From Lachancea kluyveri NRRL Y-12651 (Eukaryota > Ascomycota > Saccharomycetes > Saccharomycetales > Saccharomycetaceae), in the NCBI GenBank assembly GCA_000149225.2, contig CM000693.1, positions 1,612,001 through 1,676,000 of the forward strand: DNA of 64,000 nucleotides, read 5' to 3'. The notes under the pieces are model-generated. The model saw only the letters and a program-made list of their open reading frames with translations, was not told the origin of the DNA and ran no database searches. Position numbers and translations under genes: made by a program. This document shows, in pieces, positions 19,012-28,260 of the stretch (position 1 is its first letter; every line of letters begins with the position of its first letter).

Positions 19012-20832
19012 ATGTCTCGTCTGAGAGCTCCGTACAGAAAGTTGTACTCAACATTAAATGAAGTTCCCTCCAAAACGTTGGTTCCGGAAAATCCGTACAG
19101 GAGAACTGAAGGCGCTGTCTCATTTAGGAAGTCTCGAAATAATATTCCAGGTCCAAACCAGATTCTGCACCCGTTTTATAGCCCAACTGAACTGGAAAGA
19201 GCTGCGCTCTGTATAACTGAGGTGTCGCCAAAATTACTCAATGGGAAACCTGTTATACCCGCGATCATTGAACATCCACGTACGATGAAGCCTGTGCTGT
19301 TAAACACAAGGTTGCAATTCGATAGTGTGAAAGAAGTCTACTCCTGGGTCCGAGATTTTGTTCAAAATAGGACTGATTTGAGCAAATTGGACTTGATTGA
19401 TATTCATGAAGTTAACAGTATTTTGAGATCTAGCAAGTTAGATAAAAGACAACTTCCTCAGATTATCAAGCTGGCTTCGTTGTTTAGTGGAAATGATATC
19501 AAAGAAACAGTTTCTAAACCTTTAAATTTGGTCATCGACTCTTTGGCCGCTGATAAAGATATGGTGTTATTTAGCGAAGATATTTTCCTATACCTTTTAC
19601 AGCACCATGCAGACTCCGACGTTAAAGTTATCAGTATTATCGAGTCCATCACCACATTTTTGAATAGGGACATTGACCAATTTAAAGTTGCAGAAATGTT
19701 GGTTCTACAAGTTTTGGTTTCAATGAAAAACAACCAAATCAAAGCTACTCCATCTTTAACATCCGCGTTTGTTAATTTAATCAACGCAATCAGCGATAGA
19801 TTTCACCACCAAAACTGCATAACATGTTTCCAGCCAGTAGTTAGCTGCTATGTTTTGGATTTTTATCTACAGTCCGCCAAACTGAATGAAAGCAAGATCA
19901 TTTTTACAGATTTAATCAATAAAAAGCTATGTCCTAGAGGTGAGATTATCTCTCGATACTTGGATTTGATCGAATCAGAACTCGGTTCTTCTTACACCGA
20001 CGAAGAACTTTTGAGAAAGTTTGTATACATTTCTGATTTTGCTTCTATCTTTCAAACAGTTTTAACTCCAAAGATTGTTGAGTATTTGCTGCCTTATTGC
20101 AGACATTTTCACGAGGTCGCCAGCCTGCTAACGTTGATTGAAAATTCCAACATGAAAAAGCAAATTTTGGATGTAAATCTACCCCAATTAATTCGCAAAG
20201 CCTCCAACATGACCACAAATAATATCAAAAATTCCACCAACTTATCAGCGCTTTACCAGCGTATCTCTAATCACTACAGTGGTAAAATACCCGATAAGAT
20301 TAAAAAATCCTTCATTTTACAATACGCTTTCAACCAAAATTACACAATGATTGTAACATTAACCAACGAACTCGAAGAAGGTGTGTCTCCCAACTTCTAT
20401 GCCCGTATAATGACTATGGTTGAAGAATGGCATCATAAAAACCTTACAACAAGAAATAACACTACCCCAGGTTTCAGTATTCGGCACAAGAGGCAGTATT
20501 TAGCAAGTTCGGTATTGCCGCATTACTCCAAGATGTCGGCAGCTGGTAAGCTTGTTCTAATAAACCACTTAGATTGCATGGAGCTAGCATCTTCTTCACT
20601 GAAGTTAGAACTTGGCTTATTCCAGCAGAAAAAAAAATCGTTACTGCCGGAAGTGCTAGTTGCCATTTACAAGCACGGATTGGTTTTCGTAGTTTCTCCC
20701 GTAGTCAAAGAATTGTTGACGTCTGAGGATGGGATTGCCATTCTAAAACATGCCTGTTCGTTGTACGAGCCATTCAAGAGCATTATCAAGAAAGTTCTTG
20801 GTGATGACGGTCCAATTGAAGAATTGATATAG
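19012..20832 (+). CDS. AEP1: Aep1, translational activator of mitochondrial ATP9 mRNA
   Basis: This is a 606-residue helical-repeat protein. Recognition rests on the block LHPFYSPTELERAALC...LNGKPVIPAIIEHP, which resembles S. cerevisiae Aep1 (YMR064W), and on its place between RIM9 and KAR5. In S. cerevisiae, Aep1 acts in mitochondria to allow expression of OLI1/ATP9, the c-ring subunit of ATP synthase. The N-terminus (MSRLRAPYRKLYSTLNEV) is a typical presequence: basic, hydroxylated, no acidic residue until position 16. It is about 90 residues longer than the S. cerevisiae protein. This class evolves fast, so the assignment leans on gene order. Confidence 0.82.
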   Translation: MSRLRAPYRKLYSTLNEVPSKTLVPENPYRRTEGAVSFRKSRNNIPGPNQILHPFYSPTELERAALCITEVSPKLLNGKPVIPAIIEHPRTMKPVLLNTRLQFDSVKEVYSWVRDFVQNRTDLSKLDLIDIHEVNSILRSSKLDKRQLPQIIKLASLFSGNDIKETVSKPLNLVIDSLAADKDMVLFSEDIFLYLLQHHADSDVKVISIIESITTFLNRDIDQFKVAEMLVLQVLVSMKNNQIKATPSLTSAFVNLINAISDRFHHQNCITCFQPVVSCYVLDFYLQSAKLNESKIIFTDLINKKLCPRGEIISRYLDLIESELGSSYTDEELLRKFVYISDFASIFQTVLTPKIVEYLLPYCRHFHEVASLLTLIENSNMKKQILDVNLPQLIRKASNMTTNNIKNSTNLSALYQRISNHYSGKIPDKIKKSFILQYAFNQNYTMIVTLTNELEEGVSPNFYARIMTMVEEWHHKNLTTRNNTTPGFSIRHKRQYLASSVLPHYSKMSAAGKLVLINHLDCMELASSSLKLELGLFQQKKKSLLPEVLVAIYKHGLVFVVSPVVKELLTSEDGIAILKHACSLYEPFKSIIKKVLGDDGPIEELI

Positions 20833-20898
20833 ATACATCAGTAAAAGCCTGTACATAAATTTATGATTTTATTCCTTGCGCCCTCGGCCCTAATTTGG

Positions 20899-20916
20899 TG
20901 TTTCACAAATGTTTCA
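20899..20916 (-). promoter_or_regulatory. Two tandem pheromone response elements upstream of KAR5
   Basis: TGTTTCA occurs at 20899-20905 and again at 20910-20916. Each is the reverse complement of TGAAACA, the Ste12 binding site. The copies start 11 bp apart, one helical turn, and lie about 115-135 bp before the KAR5 ATG. KAR5 is a pheromone-induced nuclear-fusion gene in S. cerevisiae, so site and function agree. Confidence 0.75.
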
Positions 20917-21031
20917 GAGTGTGCTAATAAATAAATAATAAAAAAAAAATTGGTAATGAAAATACTTTTAAACAAGCACTGAAATGAAGATTAGAGCTCT
21001 ATAGCTTAGAACTATTATCAAAAAGTAATCG

Positions 21032-22609
21032 ATGTTTTCAACGGGTCTACCTTTGCAAATAGTAGCGATATTTGTTCTTTTGCGCTTGATTATGTGTACC
21101 GAAATTGTCGATCAACTTTCAAATATTCTGGGGAAGTCGGTTCAAAATCCAAACTACCAGCAATTATCTCAAGAAATTATAGAGTCCAAGTTTCCCTTTG
21201 CAAAAACTACTTGTATCAAAGATGCCTTGTGTGTGTTTCTTCCTATATGTTTAAAACACGGTATGGAAAGCATCTCTCCCTCATTAAGAGCCGAGACTGC
21301 AATGAAGCTGTCCGTTTGTGAATTTGAAGCTTCTGGAATACATAATGTACCATTAAGCTGTAAGAGTACGGAGGAAACAAGCCTGATGGATTGTATGATG
21401 GAATTAGAAAGGTCTCCTCAATGGTGGACAACTTACAGCGGAAACTACCAACACTTGTCTAGTATATGTTTTGAAAATTCTTTGCCATATGAAAAGGACC
21501 AGATACTTGAGCTATTCTTAAATATCACTGATGTATATGGTGAATTTTACCAAAACATAGAGAGCCAAATTCGACAAGCTGAAACTCAAATGGAAAATCA
21601 GTCAAGAGAAAATTTTGAAAGGTTACAGAGTATGTTTGAAGTTCATTTTAATGGATTTTCCAAGGCCGCAGAATCTCAACAGGAAGAATTTAAAGAACAA
21701 TTTGGTGAATTTCAGAATGAAGTTTTTTCTACATTCTTTCAAAGCTTGACCTTGTTTCAGGATCAGTTTACAGATGCTGACTCTAATATGTTAAATAATG
21801 TTGAACTCCTACAAAGTGCATTCCAAAATATAGTTGATGAAGTTAGAGAAACAAATATTGTCCAGGAGATAAACACTTTAAAATTGGAAAATTTAGAAAG
21901 CTGGAAAGAGGTTGCTGATACATCTGAAAGGGCCATTTCGATACAAGAAAACTACTTACAGGAAGTAGATAAAGTTTTTCAGCAGTTCTATTTTGATTAT
22001 CATGAGAAAATACAAAATATCCATGCAGAGATGACGCAGTCACAATTGGAAACTATTGACGTAATCCAAGACTTTAACAGTTTAATTCAAAATTCAATTA
22101 TACCTTCTTTAACAGACGATCTTGTACCGCATTTTGAGGATGTTTCGGAACAAATCATGAGCAAAGTAGCAATGATGGACCTCTTGGTCTCCCACAAATT
22201 TGACGAATGGAATGAACAACTAGATATTGCCTTCACTAAAGTAAATGGTTCACTGAATTCAACGATAGAAAAAATTCATGTTTTGAACGATGATTTGACA
22301 ACGTTTCAAGACAATTTCAAGGTCATCTTCTCTGTTTTAAAGCATATTGGCAATACAATTCGTTACATACTGATCTTTGTGAAACGGGTATTATTTAAAG
22401 TCAAAATCGGTTGGATTTCGATGAGTTTATTCATGGTCGTGTTAAGGTATAGGGCAGTACTATTAATCCCAAAAGTCGTTTTCAACAGCCACAGAAATGG
22501 CACCACCAATCTTTTCTTCAGATGTGTGATCGTAGGCTTCGCCATCACCATGGGCTCAATGGTTGGTAGTCTACTAATACCGAGATATTCCCACCAAGGT
22601 ACTTCTTAA
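21032..22609 (+). CDS. KAR5: Kar5, nuclear membrane fusion protein
   Basis: This 525-residue protein (S. cerevisiae Kar5 is 504) is needed for fusion of haploid nuclei during mating. It has a cleavable-looking signal sequence (LPLQIVAIFVLLRLIMC). A cysteine-containing luminal domain follows (CIKDALCVFLPIC, SLMDCMMELERSPQWWTTYSGNYQ). Next come long coiled-coil stretches from about residue 150 to 410, with many Q/E/N heptads. Two hydrophobic segments at the C-terminus (about 455-475 and 495-515) anchor it in the nuclear envelope/ER. Two TGTTTCA elements upstream predict induction by mating pheromone. It converges on SMY1 with 50 bp between stop codons. Confidence 0.94.
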   Translation: MFSTGLPLQIVAIFVLLRLIMCTEIVDQLSNILGKSVQNPNYQQLSQEIIESKFPFAKTTCIKDALCVFLPICLKHGMESISPSLRAETAMKLSVCEFEASGIHNVPLSCKSTEETSLMDCMMELERSPQWWTTYSGNYQHLSSICFENSLPYEKDQILELFLNITDVYGEFYQNIESQIRQAETQMENQSRENFERLQSMFEVHFNGFSKAAESQQEEFKEQFGEFQNEVFSTFFQSLTLFQDQFTDADSNMLNNVELLQSAFQNIVDEVRETNIVQEINTLKLENLESWKEVADTSERAISIQENYLQEVDKVFQQFYFDYHEKIQNIHAEMTQSQLETIDVIQDFNSLIQNSIIPSLTDDLVPHFEDVSEQIMSKVAMMDLLVSHKFDEWNEQLDIAFTKVNGSLNSTIEKIHVLNDDLTTFQDNFKVIFSVLKHIGNTIRYILIFVKRVLFKVKIGWISMSLFMVVLRYRAVLLIPKVVFNSHRNGTTNLFFRCVIVGFAITMGSMVGSLLIPRYSHQGTS

Positions 22610-22659
22610 CACAATCAGGGCGCACAGAGCATCAGACTAACAGGCTGGCTGTTCGCGTG

Positions 22660-24609
22660 CTATTCCTTATCAGAAGTACCTCCTTTAATCGGTTTTACCA
22701 CGTTCAAATTTATACCTTGTCTTTTCGGTTTAGACGTTGGAACATTAGGTTTCTTAGTGCTGCTCGTGCTACTGTTGGAAGATCTTCTGGAACTAAACAT
22801 ACCCCAGATACCACCCGATTGTGGACTCCATTCTTGTTCCTCCTCTATTGGTGTCACCGCTGTTACCGAGGAGCTGATTGAATTTTTTGAAGCATGGCCC
22901 ATTCTCATCATAGACAATTCCTTTACTGTTGATTCCAGTACTTTAATACGCTCTGATCTTGTTCCTGCAATCTCCAGAGTAGTTTTTAGATCTCTTGCTA
23001 ACGAATTATTTGTATTCATTAAGTCTTGATTTTCAATTTGTGTTTCCTGCAATTGATACAACAGCCTTTGGCTTCTGTCCTCCAACGTGTACATCCTTTC
23101 AGTAGTGGAGGCCAAACTTTGTTGGAATTTTTTGTTTAGTTCCACCTGCTCATCTAGGCTTGCTTGGATTTCCACAACATTTTCACACCGATTCATCAAA
23201 TTTTGAATGAGGTCATCATATGAAATACTAGGGTCATCGGTGGCACCACTGTTGGAATGGCTGATCAGCCCTGCTAATGATTCTACCTGGCTTTTCAACT
23301 TTTTATTCTCTTCCAATAAATCTGGTGTTGGCGGCAGTGGCTTTTGCGAAGGATCTTCAATATCATTTTGTGCCTTGGATTCTAAAAGTTCCTTCTCCAA
23401 AGTACTGATACGCAAGAGATAACCAGTTTCTCTCGACTTTAGCTCTTCAAGTTGCTGTTCCAACAAGTTTCGGGAACTTAAGTTGTTTTTATTCAGTATG
23501 GCAAAATTCTTGATCTTCTTGGCCCTCGAACCAAATCGCAGAGTGGATAAAGTTTCTTGCTCGTTGAACCTACTTGTAGAGCAATTCAAAATTAAGGTTG
23601 TTTTACTATTACCTCCCAATGAATCTTGTAGCAATCTAGTTAGCTTCGAATCCCTATAAGGAATATGGGCACTAGTACGCTTACTCTTGGATTCAACTTG
23701 AGTTAATGCATTAATGACGTTACCCAATGCACTTAGCGACGAATTGATTTTTTTGGCCTCCTCTAATGTCACCCCTGCTGCATTGGTTTTACCCACTTTT
23801 TCTGAACCGGCCAAATCGACCAAGTATAAAAAGCTGTGCTGAATGTTTTCCTCCAAGGCATTTCTTTTTTCCAAATTGATCCTCACAATAGAGTGCGACC
23901 TTGAACTTTCCAAGTTCATACTCGTAGAGGAAACGTTTCTTTGTGATTCACCTTGTTTGATATAGTCCAATAACTCCTGCTCACTCGTAACATAGTTAGT
24001 ATTTAACCCTTTCACATAGATCCCTGAATCTTTCGTATCATGAAGAGACAAGCTGATCCTTTTGTCTGCTGGCTTCTCTAGAGATTGAGCCAACAAATCG
24101 TAGATTTTTTCCAAGTAAACCTCCATAAACGATACGCTAACTGTAAAGATACAGTCCTCATAATCAGGAGTTTCTATTTGTTTGAAGATGTCGTGGCATA
24201 TCCTCGGAATGACACCTCTATTTTCTTTCGGCCCAAACATTGTATGCGATTTACCAGAGCCTGTTTGCCCGTATGCTAATATTGTACCATTATAACCTTG
24301 AAAGAATGATTTTAACATGTCTCCTGCGACAAACTCGTAGACTGATTCCTGGGTCGAGCCGGTATCGAATACCCTATCAAATGTAAACAAACGATCATTG
24401 TTTTGAGTGCTACTTTTAGACGGACTGCTGCATTCGATATCAGTAGCTGGGAGATTTATAGTTCGATTGTTGATCACTTCACAAACAGATCCTTGGTGAT
24501 AATTTACTGGGTTAACGTTTTCCTTTGTCCCTTGAAACTCTGCTTCCGTCACTAGATCAGGCTTTAACCTAATAACCACTTTGATGGAATCCTCTTCACT
24601 TTTCCCCAT
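22660..24609 (-). CDS. SMY1: Smy1-type kinesin with intact motor motifs
   Basis: This is a 649-residue kinesin. Its place beside VMA5 (YKL079W, YKL080W) and the C-terminal GINLNVVKPIK box identify it as the Smy1 orthologue. In S. cerevisiae, Smy1 works with the myosin Myo2 and the formin Bnr1 in polarised secretion and is thought not to need motor activity. Here every nucleotide-binding motif is canonical: P-loop GQTGSGKS (114-121), switch I SSRSH within residues 232-239, switch II DLAGSE (265-270), and YRDSKLTRLLQDSLGG (318-333). The neck resembles conventional kinesin (LRFGSRAKKIKNFAILNKN). A coiled-coil tail from about residue 380 ends in a serine-rich basic region. This looks like the ancestral, motor-competent state. 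Confidence 0.9.
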   Translation of the reverse strand: MGKSEEDSIKVVIRLKPDLVTEAEFQGTKENVNPVNYHQGSVCEVINNRTINLPATDIECSSPSKSSTQNNDRLFTFDRVFDTGSTQESVYEFVAGDMLKSFFQGYNGTILAYGQTGSGKSHTMFGPKENRGVIPRICHDIFKQIETPDYEDCIFTVSVSFMEVYLEKIYDLLAQSLEKPADKRISLSLHDTKDSGIYVKGLNTNYVTSEQELLDYIKQGESQRNVSSTSMNLESSRSHSIVRINLEKRNALEENIQHSFLYLVDLAGSEKVGKTNAAGVTLEEAKKINSSLSALGNVINALTQVESKSKRTSAHIPYRDSKLTRLLQDSLGGNSKTTLILNCSTSRFNEQETLSTLRFGSRAKKIKNFAILNKNNLSSRNLLEQQLEELKSRETGYLLRISTLEKELLESKAQNDIEDPSQKPLPPTPDLLEENKKLKSQVESLAGLISHSNSGATDDPSISYDDLIQNLMNRCENVVEIQASLDEQVELNKKFQQSLASTTERMYTLEDRSQRLLYQLQETQIENQDLMNTNNSLARDLKTTLEIAGTRSERIKVLESTVKELSMMRMGHASKNSISSSVTAVTPIEEEQEWSPQSGGIWGMFSSRRSSNSSTSSTKKPNVPTSKPKRQGINLNVVKPIKGGTSDKE

Positions 24610-24921
24610 GCCTTTGAAAATTCGTAATGAGCAAAAGAATAGCCCGACCTTAAGGAAAGCTTAGAAGACAGTATCCAGTTATTCTTCTATCAAAACCTGG
24701 TGAAATGAGATGAGATGCGTCCACAAAAATATCATATTATTGTTGAGATATTGTCACGATAGACGACTAAATATCATTTGAATGATCACACAGGAAAGAA
24801 ACATATGAAAAGATCCCAACAACTACCATTTTCCTACTTTTGTATCAAAATATTTATTCGTATTTTATTTGGCTCTTACATGTCTAGTACAAAAAGGAGT
24901 GGAATTGAAAGTGGCGATAGC
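24610..24921. other. Intergenic, 312 bp: SMY1 promoter and VMA5 3' end
   Basis: Both flanking genes read leftward. The stretch holds AT-rich sequence and a tattattg run; I see no RNA gene, repeat or defined regulatory motif. Confidence 0.4.
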
Positions 24922-26100
24922 TCACAATTCCACAGTGTAAATGACAAAAGGTTCATACTCGGTATCGACCAATGAGGCATATTCGTGTAAACTCGAATCT
25001 TGCTGCTTGATTTTACCATTTTTGTCTTTAGAAAATGCATTACCGCCCAAGTAACCAAATTCCTGAATCAATTCTGCTTTGCATTTACTTAGGTTCTTAG
25101 GAGGAACAGCGATGATCTTCGTAATGAAATGTGGTGGTAAACCGTAACGTAGTACACTTTCAACAAAAATGCGCAGAGCTTTAATATGGAACCAATTGAT
25201 GAAAACGTCTGCATAGGCAGTCTTAGCTAGTCTAATCAATTGAACACGTAGGGACTGTTCCAAGCTGGCTGCCGAATCATGCTCTTTCTTTAGTTGGTCA
25301 ATCAACTCTTCAGAGTAGTTGAAATCACGTGGGATGAATTTTCTTTCTCTACAGGCGCTCAAGAATTCACCAACAGATTTTTTGAACAAATGGACGTTGT
25401 ACAATATGTAGTCATCGTCCTGCTTTAAAATACCAGCAGAGCCAGGTACAACATTCTTGGCTAATGTTTCATAACTGCTTTCAAAGTCTTCCTTTAAGTT
25501 TTTAGGAACGGCGACTAGAACAGTGGTCAAGTAGTCAGAATCCAAAATAAAGTCTTCAGCTTTCACGATATCGTGCAAGGATCTGACCGATAAGTCACCA
25601 GTCTTTTTTCTCTCTGCAGCTGCCAGGTTGGTTCTAGCATTGTTATAATTCGTACTAGTGGCCCTAACATCCGCATCAAGTTGGAAAGACTCTGTAGAGA
25701 TGTCGTTGATCAAGTCTTTGATAGATTTGTCTAACTTGAATTTTCTGGTTTGCCATTGAAAATTTTCCAGGTACTCGGGAATTGGAACATTGTTTATTGA
25801 GATGGTTTTATAAGCGTTGGTATTTGCCTCAGTTAGAGTAGACAAAATTTCAATAATTTTAGTGATAGAGCTGCCGATTTGACTGTCGATCTTAGTGAGC
25901 TCCTCAGATTGTAGAACTAGACTATCTAAGGAGCCAATCTTGAACTCTGGAATATGGAAGTCAGAGACAAAAGTTTTACCACCAATCAGGTTATTTTGTA
26001 ACCATGTGTTGACATCAAGGTCTGAATTATGAGATGGTTGGGCATTACCTGGTAGAGATAACAGGATAAACTCCCTAGCAGTATACAAAGCAGTAGCCAT
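24922..26100 (-). CDS. VMA5: V-type H+-ATPase subunit C
   Basis: From the ATG at 26100 the protein is 392 residues, the same length as S. cerevisiae Vma5 (YKL080W). The in-frame upstream extension would add 20 residues lacking homology. Subunit C joins the peripheral stalk to the V1 head of the vacuolar proton pump and is released during glucose-controlled disassembly. Conserved blocks include ALYTAREFILLSLPG at the start, LNNVPIPEY-like ISINNVPIPEYL, DSDYLTTVLVAVPKN, and AYADVFINWFHIKALRIFVESVLRYGLPP in the C-terminal half. No membrane segment is present, as expected for a V1 component. It is followed by the eEF1B-gamma gene, as in YKL080W-YKL081W. Confidence 0.97.
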   Translation of the reverse strand: MATALYTAREFILLSLPGNAQPSHNSDLDVNTWLQNNLIGGKTFVSDFHIPEFKIGSLDSLVLQSEELTKIDSQIGSSITKIIEILSTLTEANTNAYKTISINNVPIPEYLENFQWQTRKFKLDKSIKDLINDISTESFQLDADVRATSTNYNNARTNLAAAERKKTGDLSVRSLHDIVKAEDFILDSDYLTTVLVAVPKNLKEDFESSYETLAKNVVPGSAGILKQDDDYILYNVHLFKKSVGEFLSACRERKFIPRDFNYSEELIDQLKKEHDSAASLEQSLRVQLIRLAKTAYADVFINWFHIKALRIFVESVLRYGLPPHFITKIIAVPPKNLSKCKAELIQEFGYLGGNAFSKDKNGKIKQQDSSLHEYASLVDTEYEPFVIYTVEL

Positions 26101-26818
26101 CTTAGTATGTTCTCTTGTTCTCGAGAGACTCGTAGTGTGGGCTTTAAAGGTGTTAACCAAACCCCTTTAAACGGTTCAGGTTTGTCACTCACTCGTTAAA
26201 TTTTTTATTTTTTTTTTGCAACCACTAGACGTCAATCATGCCAGACGATCATCACCAGACCATTATGCATCAGAGACGCTTGAAGCATGTTCTTAGCGTA
26301 GCTCTAATAAGGCCCTTCTAGTATTGTATATTTTGGGCATATATGCGTGTACAACTACATGTGCTTTGAGCTCATGCTTCTAATTAAGTAAGTGAGTGCA
26401 AGCATAGTGCCTGTAACATCTGATTTAAGGCACAGTTCTAACCATGAAGGTGTGAAGGTGGAGATATATGTATTTTAAAGTGAAGATCTCTTTATATTGG
26501 CACCAGCTGAGAGCCAGGATTATCAGATTGTCTATGGCGTAGCTTTTACTAAGATTTTTGTAAGGTCAATTTCTCAATCAGCTGCTAGCATGAAAGATTA
26601 AAAAATACAAGATATAAAATCATTAGTTGGTAGCCAAGAATAGCATTTTCTTGAAGTACGCACTTTAGCTTTACGAAGTTGAAACAGGCCTAGTCCTTGG
26701 GATCCGCTAATGCTACCTGGAAATTTGGCCACGCCATGCAGAACAGTATAAAATTTTTTTCCTTATCGTCAATTATATAGAAAAGTAAAAACAGTATTAA
26801 AACAGTTAAAGGTTAGCC
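26101..26818. other. Intergenic, 718 bp: VMA5 promoter and eEF1B-gamma 3' end
   Basis: This lies between two leftward genes. An A/T tract lies at 26198-26218. The rest is unremarkable mixed sequence with no open frame, tRNA or repeat that I can support. Confidence 0.4.
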
Positions 26819-28260
26819 TTATTTCAAGACCTTACCGTCAACGATTTCCTTTGGTTCACCGTTGACAACAACAGGCTTGTCCCAAGCCCACATGTTGTTA
26901 ATGAATTCCTTGTCTTCTTCCTTAGATGGGTCCAACTTTTCGTATTGGTAGGATTCCCAGTCTGGAGCGACGTCAAAGGCTGGAGCGTAATCTTGGCCTC
27001 TGATGGCAACAGCACCAACGATACCGTTATTGTTGTTTTCACCGTAGACAACCAAACAACCGAACATGTACTTGGTAGAAGCAGACAATCTGTTAAAGAA
27101 ACCACCAATCAAGTTGTTAGACATGAAGGTCAAGGTCAATTCGTCGTTGTACTTGTAACCAACCTTCCAGATGGAGTATTCTTCTGGGTTGTAGTGTTCC
27201 CAGAACCATGGCAAAGCAACAGGTCTGGTGTCTTCGTTAGAGTATTTTCTCTTCCAGTCTTCCAAGTTGAAGGTGGCCCTACCCAACAGTTCCAATGGGT
27301 GCTTTGGCTTTTTTTGTTCTTCAACTGGCTGTTCCTCCTTCTTAGCTTCCTTCTTAGCTTCCTTCTTTGGTTGCTCTTGCTTCTTAGCCTTTTCCTTCTT
27401 TGGTGGAGAGTATTCAATTGGCTTTTCAACAAATTCGTATCCAGCAAAGATTTCTTTGTAGATTGGGGAGGCAATCACAGTGTTAAACCATCTGATGATG
27501 GTTGGGTGCTTGGCTCTCCATTCAGCTCCAACGATTGTCTTGAAAACATTAGAGAAGGCCAAGGCGGACATAAGGTCACCAGCAGTAATGTTTTCAGTTG
27601 CCAAGTAAGTGTATTCCTTTAGTCTAGCATCAAAGATAGCAGAGATTTCTTCAAGGTTAGCCAAAGAAGTTTCAACTTGCTTCTTGTTGTATGGGAGTTT
27701 ACCAACGATTGGAAGGAAAGCGCCAATGAAGGCAGAGACTAGGTCAGAGTTGGAGAAAGACATCCATCTCAAAACTTGAGCTTGTTCTTCGATGTCAGCA
27801 CCCAACAAAGTAGACTTGATCTCTTCGTCTTCGGACAAGTTGATAACTGTTGCGGAGGTGTTAGTAACTGGTCATAAGTTGATAACCACTTTTTCTCGCT
27901 ACTGTTTGCATCAGAGCGTAAATTCTCGACATATGAGTATTACCATTTTTATTACCCATTCAGACAGGGATAACTGTTAAATTTAAAATGTTTCTCATCA
28001 TATAGCAAACGAGTAGAGAGGTTAGAGGAGAGAAAAAAAGCGGCGGTGTACATACAGTAATAAGTGATAGCAATAACTTCAGTTAGCTTAGCACCGTTTG
28101 GACCAACGAAGGCTGGAACCTTCTTCAATGGGAAGTACTTGGCAAATTCTTCGGAGGTGTCAGCGTCAGCGACGGTGATGTCCAAGTTCAAAGCCTTGAT
28201 CAAGGCCTTTGGCAAAATACCTCTTGGAAGAGTGTTAACGTATAGAGTACCTTGAGACAT
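26819..28260 (-). CDS. TEF4: Translation elongation factor eEF1B gamma, two exons
   Basis: Exon 1 is 28260-28056 and exon 2 is 27846-26819. Joined, they give 410 residues (S. cerevisiae Tef4 412, Cam1 415). eEF1B-gamma is the structural subunit of the exchange factor that reloads eEF1A with GTP. A glutathione-transferase-like domain (about 1-210) is followed by a lysine/glutamate-rich linker and the very conserved EF1G domain (KPKHPLELLGRATF, RPVALPWFWEHYNPEEYSIWK, MSNNLIGGFFNRLSAS). The splice joins AITYY to FINLSEDEE, matching YYLVKLSQDD of Cam1. Synteny (next to VMA5 and RRP14) says TEF4, while the N-terminal half reads closer to Cam1, so this may be the ancestor of both. The intron carries snR38. 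Confidence 0.94.
27847..28055 (-). other. TEF4: Spliceosomal intron of the eEF1B-gamma gene (209 nt), hosts snR38
   Basis: The intron starts GTATGT (28055-28050), has a TACTAAC branch site (27866-27860), and ends CAG at 27847, 13 nt after the branch sequence. The intron of TEF4 in S. cerevisiae lies at an equivalent place and also contains snR38. Confidence 0.93.
27904..28010 (-). ncRNA. SNR38: C/D box snoRNA snR38
   Basis: The snoRNA lies inside the eEF1B-gamma intron, same strand. A terminal stem pairs GTTTGC (28010-28005) with GCAAAC (27909-27904). Box C is ATGATGA (28001-27995) and box D is CTGA (27914-27911). An internal D' box CTGA (27963-27960) follows the guide CAGTTATCCCTGT (27976-27964). 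This is a perfect 13-nt complement of ACAGGGATAACTG, an invariant sequence of the peptidyl-transferase region of 25S rRNA. The fifth base before D' faces the middle G of GGG, matching Gm2815 directed by snR38 in S. cerevisiae. The 107-nt length and intronic location agree with the known gene. The C' box is not obvious. Confidence 0.93.
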
